In this document: positions 8,901 to 14,590 of the stretch, piece by piece
Layout of the letters: each line of letters begins with the position of its first letter
How positions within the stretch are numbered: position 1 is the first letter of the stretch
Assembly (NCBI GenBank): GCA_003513555.1
Contig: DOPG01000314.1
Location: 1 to 14,590 of the forward strand
Source of the DNA: Rhodopirellula sp.
GTDB lineage: Bacteria > Planctomycetota > Planctomycetia > Pirellulales > Pirellulaceae
Reading direction: 5' to 3'
Length of the DNA: 14,590 nucleotides
Program-made: the position numbers and the translations under genes
Notes under the pieces: generated by a model
Databases searched by the model: none
The model's input: only the letters and a program-made list of their open reading frames with translations
Told to the model about the DNA's origin: nothing

Positions 8901-11900
8901 ACTCAAGTCACATGGATTGGCAAGGGTGACACACGATCACTTGTACCCGATGATGATCCCAACGGCGGCACCAGCTGGGGAGGCCCAGGCGGTGTCGTTA
9001 TGAATGGTAATGTTTGGGACAATTCCAACAGAGCTTTCGGAGACGGTTTTTCGAGAGTACTCATCCACGAAATCGGACATGCGATTCGCTTGGGGCATGC
9101 TTACGGCATCGCTGCAACGATGGGCCTGAACTACATTTCTGACCCTAATGCTGCGGTTTATCCCGGTGATCACGACATCACGCACTTGCAACGATTTGTC
9201 CCCTCTAACAGTACCGATGTTGATCTGTACCGTTTCAAGGTGTCGGAGCCAGGCCGGGTAAAAATTGAAACGACGGCGGAGCGATTGGGTACTCCTAGTC
9301 TTCTCAATACAGCTTTGAATCTTTATCGAAAGAATGACAATGGTACTGTTGAGCTGGTATCGCAAAATGATGAGTACTTCGGTAACGATGCATTCATTGG
9401 CTTTGATGCAGAGCCCGGAGACTATTTCGTCGGGGTTACCAGCACCGGGAATACAGACTATGACCCGCTCGTCCCGGACTCTGGTTACGGTGGTTTCACT
9501 GACGGTGATTACGAATTGAAAATCACGTTCGATGCTGAGAGCGTTGAGGGGGCAATCAGGGATACGAGTGGAACGGTCTTTGACGGGGATGCTGACGGCA
9601 GGCCAGGCGGCGTCTTCTCTTTCTGGTTCCAAGCGAGTGATCAAGCGACGACGATCTATGTAGACAAGGTCAACGATACTACCGGCTTGGTCGATGGGTC
9701 CGGCACACTCACTGATCCTTACGACAACCTTGGAGTTGCGCTGCGGCAAGCAGGCACTCGGATTGTCATCCCAGAACTGCCCATCGGTCAGACTGATTAC
9801 ACATTTCTGCATGGGCAAAGCTTCAGCGTGAAGGACCCATTGGGTGTAAGCACCACGTTTGAGTTTGGTACAGGTCCGGGCCAGATTAATGTGACAGGTG
9901 ACACGCTGCCCAGTGAGGTGGCTTCGAAGGTGGAAGGTGAAATCACCGCCTCAAGCGGAGTGACTGCGGTGTTAGCAGATAATCTGGTCCAGTTGGACCA
10001 GATCGATACACTGGACCTCTCGGGTTCCGAAACCCTTTTGCAAACACCGAATCTTGTACGTGTCATTGGTGGCGGTGGACTGGATCAGAACCTTGACACG
10101 CTCGAAGACAATCAGGCTTACGAAGTCGGCTTGGATGTAACTGGTGTGGCCCTTGAAGATGGCGCGGAAGTGCTTGTGCCCCAGGGTGTAACCCTGATGC
10201 TACACGCAGGTGCGTTGCTTAAGCTGCGTAAAGCGAACCTTGATGCCGGCACATCTGCTGCCACGATCTCGAGGTCACAATCATCTATCCAGGTCCTCGG
10301 TACACCTGAGCACTCGGTCTTTTTGCGGTCTTTCCTCGATGATTCCGTGGGAGGCGATTCAGACGGTGTCGGAGTCGGCCCAAGTTCCGGTGACTATGGT
10401 GGGATCGTATTTCGAGCGGACTCTGATCTTGAAGATCACGGTATTTTCCTGAACTACGTGAACCACGTCGACATCAAGCATGCTGGCGGCAAAGTATTCG
10501 TGGCTGCACAGGAATCGGTTTACTCGCCGGTTCACATGATTGACGCACGGCCCACTGTTTCCTTCAACTTCATTACCGAGAGCGATGACTCTGCATTGTC
10601 AGCAAGCCCAGATAGCTTTGAGGAAAGCTTCTTTGATGGCAACCGAGAGCGAATTGGACCCGATTTGAATGGGAATTTCCTGGTCGGAAACACCATTGAT
10701 GGATTGTTCATTCGCGTCGAAACGGAACTGGGAGCAACCATTGATAAGCTCACGGTCGCTGGCCGCTTCGATGATATTGATATCCCGCATGTTCTTACCG
10801 AGAATCTGATTATCGAAGGTGCTGCGGGAGGTGTTCAGCTTGACCCGGTTGGAAACCTGACCTCTCGCGTGGCTGGTCGGCTGGTAATTGATCCCGGCAG
10901 CGTTGTTAAGTTTGCTGAGTCGCGAATTGAAGTGGAACGCGGTGCGGCTGCTCTGATTGCTGAGGGAAACAAAAATCTACCGGTTGTTTTAACCTCGCTT
11001 TACGATGATCGTTACGGCGGTAGTGGCAACTTCGATACCAACAGTACGCCGGATACACTCCCCGCGCCCGGTGATTGGTCCGGCCTCTACTTTGGGCAAA
11101 TGACCTCCGGCAGTCTCGACCACTCGATCCTGCTGTTTGGTGGCGGTTTGTCACCAATCGAAGGTGGTGATGCGAACTTCGGTGCGATTGAGATCCATCA
11201 GGCGAACATTCGCGTTGCGAACAGCTTGCTGCAATTCAATGAGGACGGTGCTGATAACAGTAACCGTAATGGCCGCGGGTCTAATTCCGGGGCGACTATT
11301 TATGTTCGAGGCGCACAGCCCATTATTGTCGATAATACGATCGCGGATAACGCAGGTCACGCGATTGACATCAATGCGAATTCACTTCGTGCAGAGATCT
11401 CTCGTGACTCGGGACGCGCAACCGGATCAGCCGACCGGTATTTCCAGTTTGATACCAACTATGGTCCGCTCGTTCGCTTGAACCGAATGGAGAATAATGG
11501 CATCAACGGTCTGGTTGTTCGCGGAGAACAGATGAACACGGCCGGGGTTTGGGACGATAGCGATATCGTTCATGTTCTGGAAGATGAAATCACTGTTACT
11601 AACCTTCATTCGCTTGGTGGATTAACTCTCCAAAGCAGTAACAGTGAAAGTCTGATCGTCAAGTTGAGCGGAAACAATGCTGGAATCACAGCCACTGGTT
11701 TTCCGCTAGATATCAATGATCGGTTGGGTGGCACGCTTCACGTGCTGGGGACAGTGGGTCATCCCGTTGTTATGACCGATATTGGTGATGATAGCGTGGG
11801 TGCTGGATATACCCCTGCCGGTGAGGTGATGTTCAACACCAACAACAGTACAGCCATTACATCTGGCGCGTCGGGTGGATGGCGTGGATTGCTGTTTGAT

Positions 11901-14590
11901 GAATTCAGTAACGATCGAAACGTTGCTGTTCTGCGTGAACTTGAGAATCCCATCACCCTCGGAGCAGACGTCAACGCCAGCCCGGTTGCCTCCGAGTTTC
12001 TTGGCGTTCTCGCGCCCGACCGCATAAGTGGTGACGAAAATCGGCGTTTGGGTTTTCAGGTAAACGGGTTCATCAGTCCTGACGATACCGAAGACGTTGA
12101 TGTTTACTCGTTCACTGGTACTGCAGGTACTCCAATCTGGATCGATGTCGATAATACCGACACCACGCTTGATGCGATTGTTGAAGTGGTCAGTTTGACA
12201 GGTGTCGTGTTGGCTCGATCCATGCGTTCAGGCAATCCCGGTGCCGGAAATGATGTCGATGCGAAGACGCTGACGCAAAATGCTTATCTTGGTGGTGACC
12301 ACTACACCCAGAATTTCCGTGATCCCGGCCTTCATTATGTGTTGCCAGGGACGGAGGGGCAGGAAGGTGTGTATTTCATTCGTGTTCGCAGTAATCCAAG
12401 AACTGCTGCGAGTGTTGCGGATATGAGTGGCGAAAGCAGTGGTCAGTATTCGTTGCAGGTCCGTTTGGATCAGGTGCAAGAATTCCCGGGATCCACAGTT
12501 CGGTATGCCGATATTCGCTTCGCAAGCACGGGGATTGATGTACGAGGTTTGCCAGCTCACAGCCCGTTAGTTGGTGAAGCAGGCGAGCTACCGGGCAACA
12601 ACAATGCCTTCGCAAATTCCCAAGTACTTGTGAACCTGCTCGAAACAGATGTGGCTGCCCTTAATATTGGCGGTGAGCTGACTTCCTTTACCGATGTTGA
12701 CTGGTATCGATTTGACTTGAATCAAACGCGTTCCGAGGGTGGCGGAGATGGACCCAACAGCATTGGTGTCGTCTTCGATCTGGACTACTCGGATAATGCA
12801 GTCCGGACGGATACTACCGTTGCCGTTTACAACCAGAATCAGGAATTGGTTTTCATCGGACGTGAATCTGACATCCTCGATGATCAACCCAGTGATCCGG
12901 CTGTCCCCAGCACAGCAACCACCGATTTGAGTCGTGGATCTTTGGGCAAGAAAGATGCCTATATCGGTCCGATTCACTTGGACGCGGGCCCTGGGATTCA
13001 GTATTCCGTCGCCGTCATGAGCAAAGGCTCTTTACCCAATGCCCTGAATGGTGTCTTTACCGGTGGTAACGCAGCCAATGGCCTTGTGCGTCTAGAGCCG
13101 GTCACTTCGGTAGAACGCGTGGTCGAGGATCATATTGGCAGTACGGGTTACGTGGCGAATCCGGATCCAAACAAACTGCCCTTGCCGAATCAGATCGATC
13201 CGACCGGTGATCTGCTCGTTGATGTTGCGGCACTTGACAACCATGTGACGCCGTATGAGTTTTCTGATGTGGCGTTGTACGTGAAGTCTGCCGGTGCGTT
13301 GCACACCGTTGATCCATTTGCAGGTGAAAATGGCAATTCAACCCTAGTCGGAAATGCCGCAGGCAATATCAAAGATGTGGCGATGCGTTCCGATGGTCGG
13401 TTCTTTGGTTACCAGAGCGTGGTTGGAGCCGATAATCAGGTTGGTAACCTTGTACAAATAAATCCCGAAGATGGATCGTTGTTTGACGTGCAGTCTGATG
13501 GGATTGTCGGAAGAAATCCGACGCTCAATCTTTCCAATGCTGCACTCGACACGGTAGCCACCAGCGACGCGGCGGGGGCTCTTACGTTCCGTCGCACAGG
13601 TGTTGGGCAGTACGAAACGCTGAATGCCGTGCATGAGACGGATTCACTGAATCCCGCAGTGGCCAAGCCCAACTCCAAACTGTACAGCAACAACACTTTG
13701 AAGGGTGACATACAACCCCCAGGCGTCACTTATGCCAGCCTTTTGTTGCCAATTCCTTTCGCGGATGCCACTCCCAATCTTGCTCTTGTTGATGTTGTTT
13801 CAAAAATTCCCGGTACTGATGGGAACTTTACGATCAACATCAACGAAGGAAATATTGCGAATTCGACGATTAATGCGGATCCAGCTACCGGCATCATCAA
13901 CATCAATCTTGATAATGATCCCAATCCTACGGCCGGTGGCCTTGTTGACCTCATCAATGGCGACGCTACAGCTCGTCAGATGGTCGTGGCTAATGTGAGA
14001 GTCGCTGACGGTCTGACTGGCCCTGGTCAGGCAGCCGATGTCGATGGCACTGTTGCGGGAACGTACAACGGCATCCTAGGACTCGATGGACCCACGGTGC
14101 CGGCATTGGGCCTTGCTGGTCCACTCAATGGCCGAGTCACGGGGCTTGCATTTGCTGACTTCAACGGAAACTTGCTTTTTGGTGTGACCGATGCAGGTGA
14201 ACTTATCCTGATCGATGACAACACCGGTGCCGTGCAGGCACGTGCTGATTTTGGCGGATTGCTGGCCGGGGATTTTGAATTCCAAGGCTTAGCACTTGGG
14301 CCTCAAAATGTTGAGGGTGGTACATACAGTAATACGCTGTTTGCCATTACAAGTGGCGGTACCCTTCATGCGATTGATCCGGCCCAACTGTTGGGAGATC
14401 TTTCATCTGCAGCAACGCTTCAGAATGCTTTGCGACCCATCTTTGATACCGATGATGATGGGATCGCTGATAGCGCTTCCATGAGCACTGGGCAAACAAA
14501 TGTCGAGGGTCTGGCATTTTCACCCCTTGACTTCAACATGTGGCATGTAACGAATCGGCGTGAAGGTGATGCGGGACACGGTGTGAATGC
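5874..14590 (+). CDS. Giant exoprotein with two matrixin-type metalloproteases, PPC, beta-helix and propeller domains, 3' end missing
   Basis: From the ATG at 5874 the frame has no stop to the window end: 2,905 complete codons, so the protein exceeds 2,900 residues. Order by residue: LEPR-XLL-like N-terminus (1-32), matrixin domain 1 (about 40-268), PPC 1 (272-415), Ig-like region with an inserted unit (420-753), PPC 2 (761-876), matrixin-like domain 2 (944-1090), PPC 3 (1099-1223), TFEF insert (1309-1379), beta-helix (about 1395-2023), PPC 4 and 5 (2055-2388), propeller-like region (from about 2453). I read no cysteine codon. The protein is probably exported and acts outside the cell as a zinc peptidase with binding modules; the substrate is unknown. 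By analogy with gene 1, the missing end may carry TFEF units, GEVED, cadherin-like domains and a dockerin. Coding is certain; the function is inferred from families. Confidence 0.96.
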   Translation, partial: MSKRRNPRKRSLLPASRQLRLETLERRELLAAEFAGALAPGSSFDWSNGSGDINLGGQRWTNPVGGPSPNIGDAATVTWGIVPDGTLNRDGDASNLVAFLNGIYGDNGSTTIAGHSWFPLVSAAYQEWSQLTGLNLEYEPNDDGVQQSGSLASRGVLGVRPDIRIFGAAIDGNSGTLAFNFFPSAGGQSGTDGDMQIDTTDNFYQNRSDGPNGPNRALHNVLVHEIGHGIGLGHVIPVNQTKIMEPIISVAYRGAQHDDLLAAQSLYGDRFGDNDASLTATNLGAYTGTQLTVDNVSIDQDNDTDWYSFDATAGTSVSLAVSPVGELYDVGRQGGAIRPVNTKLNSDLRFTVFGPSGLLESRNATALGAREFISGLTLTETGTYLVQVSGTAVLGPAPPAGDQTPTQLYSLSISDQLSGPRLIAVRPDAGELLLEGDTLHTAPQTFNLLFEGGVGIDEATINPDTIKLFRSGTDGTFGDGNEIEVDLGYVGLAEPGNTDPDNLQRIVVRAASSASFNAKDASVAFPDDLYQIRIIGAGDNPLASQAGEAFNAGENFELTFRLDRGAQIVSVVPQPVSRNTQELVFSGADGEYRLAFGGEETELLNVADNDVQILGALNALPNVQPGDIEIVGPGAFLFTGHFAGEQVDLLEVIDRTTGNGTIEVVRLSTLSQASNQITVYFDDQVLEEAQVTDPAYYQLVNTNATDVDADDLTMLPESVTYDSVNNTAVLFFATDIPEGNYRLDVGTPQFDNSTSANATQVGLLTNDHDYAESGYLGDFNGESTNPADIDFYELDLRAGATVQVDVTAQVASLGLRVRLLDASGVQQDLDVSVAGGTASITFNSVPDGTYFVEVTSSIGETGPYSIDLSVSGSPVNPDDDNTTTSDATDLGKLGAASLTVVASIEPQAIPLPPRPGSSDEPGHRQFVPDDDHAPGLGTNPVAPQAIEKIVYYFPDTMGTDPLGSPYTNLLTESEKDIARMAFELYGRVSGYEFIESTETIFGAAVNPFGTQVTWIGKGDTRSLVPDDDPNGGTSWGGPGGVVMNGNVWDNSNRAFGDGFSRVLIHEIGHAIRLGHAYGIAATMGLNYISDPNAAVYPGDHDITHLQRFVPSNSTDVDLYRFKVSEPGRVKIETTAERLGTPSLLNTALNLYRKNDNGTVELVSQNDEYFGNDAFIGFDAEPGDYFVGVTSTGNTDYDPLVPDSGYGGFTDGDYELKITFDAESVEGAIRDTSGTVFDGDADGRPGGVFSFWFQASDQATTIYVDKVNDTTGLVDGSGTLTDPYDNLGVALRQAGTRIVIPELPIGQTDYTFLHGQSFSVKDPLGVSTTFEFGTGPGQINVTGDTLPSEVASKVEGEITASSGVTAVLADNLVQLDQIDTLDLSGSETLLQTPNLVRVIGGGGLDQNLDTLEDNQAYEVGLDVTGVALEDGAEVLVPQGVTLMLHAGALLKLRKANLDAGTSAATISRSQSSIQVLGTPEHSVFLRSFLDDSVGGDSDGVGVGPSSGDYGGIVFRADSDLEDHGIFLNYVNHVDIKHAGGKVFVAAQESVYSPVHMIDARPTVSFNFITESDDSALSASPDSFEESFFDGNRERIGPDLNGNFLVGNTIDGLFIRVETELGATIDKLTVAGRFDDIDIPHVLTENLIIEGAAGGVQLDPVGNLTSRVAGRLVIDPGSVVKFAESRIEVERGAAALIAEGNKNLPVVLTSLYDDRYGGSGNFDTNSTPDTLPAPGDWSGLYFGQMTSGSLDHSILLFGGGLSPIEGGDANFGAIEIHQANIRVANSLLQFNEDGADNSNRNGRGSNSGATIYVRGAQPIIVDNTIADNAGHAIDINANSLRAEISRDSGRATGSADRYFQFDTNYGPLVRLNRMENNGINGLVVRGEQMNTAGVWDDSDIVHVLEDEITVTNLHSLGGLTLQSSNSESLIVKLSGNNAGITATGFPLDINDRLGGTLHVLGTVGHPVVMTDIGDDSVGAGYTPAGEVMFNTNNSTAITSGASGGWRGLLFDEFSNDRNVAVLRELENPITLGADVNASPVASEFLGVLAPDRISGDENRRLGFQVNGFISPDDTEDVDVYSFTGTAGTPIWIDVDNTDTTLDAIVEVVSLTGVVLARSMRSGNPGAGNDVDAKTLTQNAYLGGDHYTQNFRDPGLHYVLPGTEGQEGVYFIRVRSNPRTAASVADMSGESSGQYSLQVRLDQVQEFPGSTVRYADIRFASTGIDVRGLPAHSPLVGEAGELPGNNNAFANSQVLVNLLETDVAALNIGGELTSFTDVDWYRFDLNQTRSEGGGDGPNSIGVVFDLDYSDNAVRTDTTVAVYNQNQELVFIGRESDILDDQPSDPAVPSTATTDLSRGSLGKKDAYIGPIHLDAGPGIQYSVAVMSKGSLPNALNGVFTGGNAANGLVRLEPVTSVERVVEDHIGSTGYVANPDPNKLPLPNQIDPTGDLLVDVAALDNHVTPYEFSDVALYVKSAGALHTVDPFAGENGNSTLVGNAAGNIKDVAMRSDGRFFGYQSVVGADNQVGNLVQINPEDGSLFDVQSDGIVGRNPTLNLSNAALDTVATSDAAGALTFRRTGVGQYETLNAVHETDSLNPAVAKPNSKLYSNNTLKGDIQPPGVTYASLLLPIPFADATPNLALVDVVSKIPGTDGNFTININEGNIANSTINADPATGIININLDNDPNPTAGGLVDLINGDATARQMVVANVRVADGLTGPGQAADVDGTVAGTYNGILGLDGPTVPALGLAGPLNGRVTGLAFADFNGNLLFGVTDAGELILIDDNTGAVQARADFGGLLAGDFEFQGLALGPQNVEGGTYSNTLFAITSGGTLHAIDPAQLLGDLSSAATLQNALRPIFDTDDDGIADSASMSTGQTNVEGLAFSPLDFNMWHVTNRREGDAGHGVN
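5990..6677 (+). other. Matrixin-type (M10A-like) metalloprotease domain 1
   Basis: The zinc site HEIGHGIGLGH (6543-6575, residues 224-234) fits HExxHxxGxxH exactly: three His ligands, the catalytic Glu and the conserved Gly. A Met-turn follows in KIMEP (Met 244). The closing DDLLAAQSLYG (residues 258-268) is the usual end helix of bacterial matrixins. The upstream phrase SAAYQEWSQLTGLNLEY matches the active-site helix region. All catalytic residues are present, so the domain is probably active. No propeptide with a cysteine switch exists. Confidence 0.92.
6690..7118 (+). other. PPC-like domain 1
   Basis: The domain shows the DTDWYSF signature (6780-6800), a central FTVFGPSGLLE strand pair and a TGTYLVQVSG closing strand. 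It directly follows the first metalloprotease, the usual place for bacterial pre-peptidase C-terminal domains. Confidence 0.8.
7131..8130 (+). other. Ig-like region with an inserted FGG-type unit
   Basis: A first Ig-like domain (about 7131-7590) has the phrases FEGGVGIDEATINPDTIKLF and FNAGENFELTF. A second, SwmB/SbsA-like one starts at GAQIVSVVPQPV (to 7601) and continues at LSQASNQITVYFDDQVLEEA (from about 7881), ending near GNYRLDVG. Between them (about 7605-7868) lies a unit with EYRLAFGGEETELL, ILGALNALPNV, GDIEIVGPGAFLFTGHFAG and EQVDLLEV. I recall this strand-helix-strand unit from many bacterial and phage repeat proteins. Confidence 0.7.
8154..8500 (+). other. PPC-like domain 2
   Basis: It has DIDFYELDLRAGATVQVDV (signature from 8235), VRLLDASGVQQ, and closes with GTYFVEVTSS and GPYSIDLSV. 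An acidic Asn/Asp-rich linker (PDDDN) leads to the second metalloprotease. Confidence 0.85.
8703..9140 (+). other. Matrixin-like metalloprotease domain 2, zinc-motif Gly replaced by Arg
   Basis: The site HEIGHAIRLGH (9066-9098, residues 1065-1075) keeps all three His and the Glu, but the Gly of HExxHxxGxxH is Arg (residue 1072). Met 1083, in AATMGLN, is placed as a Met-turn. Upstream, KIVYYFPDTMG, ARMAFELYGRVSGYEFIE and GGPGGVVMNGNVWDN fit the strand, helix and sheet order of the family. It is only distantly similar to domain 1, so it is not a recent duplicate. Activity is uncertain because of the Arg. Confidence 0.82.
9168..9540 (+). other. PPC-like domain 3
   Basis: It has DVDLYRFKVSEPGRVKIET (signature from 9216), SLLNTALNLYRKN, EPGDYFVGVTSTGN and a closing DGDYELKITF. 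It follows the second metalloprotease as PPC 1 follows the first, so peptidase plus PPC is a repeated pair. Confidence 0.85.
9798..10010 (+). repeat. TFEF unit inserted before the beta-helix of gene 2
   Basis: HGQSF (9810-9824) and TFEFG (9855-9869) are the two strand cores, followed by the helix EVASKVEGEIT and the closing GVTAVLADNLVQL. Upstream is GTLTDPYDNLGVALRQAG and downstream NLVRVIGGGG and LEDNQAYEVG. I remember these flanks as nearly adjacent in related planctomycete proteins, so the unit looks inserted. Confidence 0.7.
10056..11940 (+). other. Right-handed parallel beta-helix region, three related segments
   Basis: Three segments repeat the same order. Segment 1: VPQGVTLMLHAGALLKLRKA, IQVLGTPEHSVFLRS, DYGGIVF (about 10179-10500). 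Segment 2: GRLVIDPGSVVKFAESRIEV, LPVVLTSLYDDRYG, GDWSGLYFG (about 10872-11150). Segment 3: GGTLHVLGTVGHPVVMTDIG, GGWRGLLFDEF (about 11727-11940). Asn-rich turns such as VRLNRMENNGINGLVVRG lie between them. Such helices bind or process polysaccharides in other proteins, but no catalytic signature is evident here. Confidence 0.8.
12036..13035 (+). repeat. PPC-like domains 4 and 5
   Basis: PPC 4 has DVDVYSFTGTAGTPIWIDV (signature 12093-12113) and GVYFIRVRS. PPC 5 has DVDWYRFDL (12693-12713), TTVAVYNQNQELVFIG and QYSVAVMS. Both have long acidic loops that make them larger than copies 1-3. A short linker (about 12466-12593) separates them and contains a beta-helix-like VRYADIRFASTGIDVRG strand. 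Confidence 0.8.
13230..14590 (+). other. Beta-propeller-like region with an inserted PGTDGN-type unit, cut by the window end
   Basis: Blade-like phrases recur: DVALYVKSAGALHTVDPF, VAMRSDGRFFGY, LVQINPEDGSLF, VTGLAFADFNGNLLFGV, GELILIDDNTG, NTLFAITSGGTLHAIDP and VEGLAFSPLDFNMWHVTN. Between GDIQPPGV and NGRVTGLAF (about 13740-14040) lies a unit with PGTDGNFTININ, INADPATGIININL and LVDLINGDATA. DTDDDGIAD (14445-14471) is a calcium-type loop. The number of blades cannot be counted because the region runs off the window. Confidence 0.65.

Noticed and set aside
8937..9818. Minus-strand frame of 293 codons opposite the second metalloprotease
   Set aside because: It lies wholly inside the continuous frame of gene 2, and its protein shows no family features. 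The plus-strand reading has HExxH, PPC and Met-turn motifs, so the minus frame is a shadow.
1..14590. Insertion sequences, CRISPR arrays, tRNA genes or phage genes
   Set aside because: I saw no terminal inverted repeats, regular short repeats with spacers, tRNA-like cloverleaf or phage structural gene. The repeats present are protein-level and inside the two giant genes.

Overview
The window comes from a bacterium, most probably a planctomycete of the Pirellulales (Rhodopirellula-like). The reasons are two very long head-to-tail genes on the + strand, an N-terminal LEPR-XLL-type motif in place of a classical signal peptide, dockerin type I repeats, a GEVED domain, PPC domains and arrays of cadherin-like and Ig-like folds. 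This is a typical recipe for giant planctomycete surface or secreted proteins. The assignment rests on protein style only; no marker gene is present.

Bases 1-5449 hold the 3' part of giant gene 1, at least 1,815 codons and open at the left edge. It contains a diverged tandem array of 'TFEF' units, a GEVED domain split by one more TFEF unit, about six cadherin-like domains, a dockerin and an acidic tail. Bases 5450-5873 form the only intergenic gap, with a strong rho-independent terminator (5539-5576) and, at its right end, an extended Shine-Dalgarno (5860-5867). From 5874 to the right edge runs giant gene 2, with no in-frame stop over 2,905 codons. It carries a LEPR-XLL-like N-terminus, two separate matrixin-type zinc metalloprotease domains, five PPC-like domains, Ig-like domains, a right-handed beta-helix region and a beta-propeller-like region that is cut by the window end. 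Both genes lack cysteine codons over their whole visible length.

The most interesting structure is the repeated insertion of small modules (roughly 70-120 residues) into otherwise recognisable host domains: a TFEF unit in the GEVED domain of gene 1, an FGG-type unit in an Ig-like domain of gene 2, a TFEF unit just before the beta-helix of gene 2, and a PGTDGN-type unit in its propeller region. Gene 1 looks like the C-terminal half of a gene 2-type protein, so the locus is probably a tandem pair of paralogous giant exoproteins. Likely roles are extracellular proteolysis and adhesion or substrate handling at the cell surface; that is inference from domain families.
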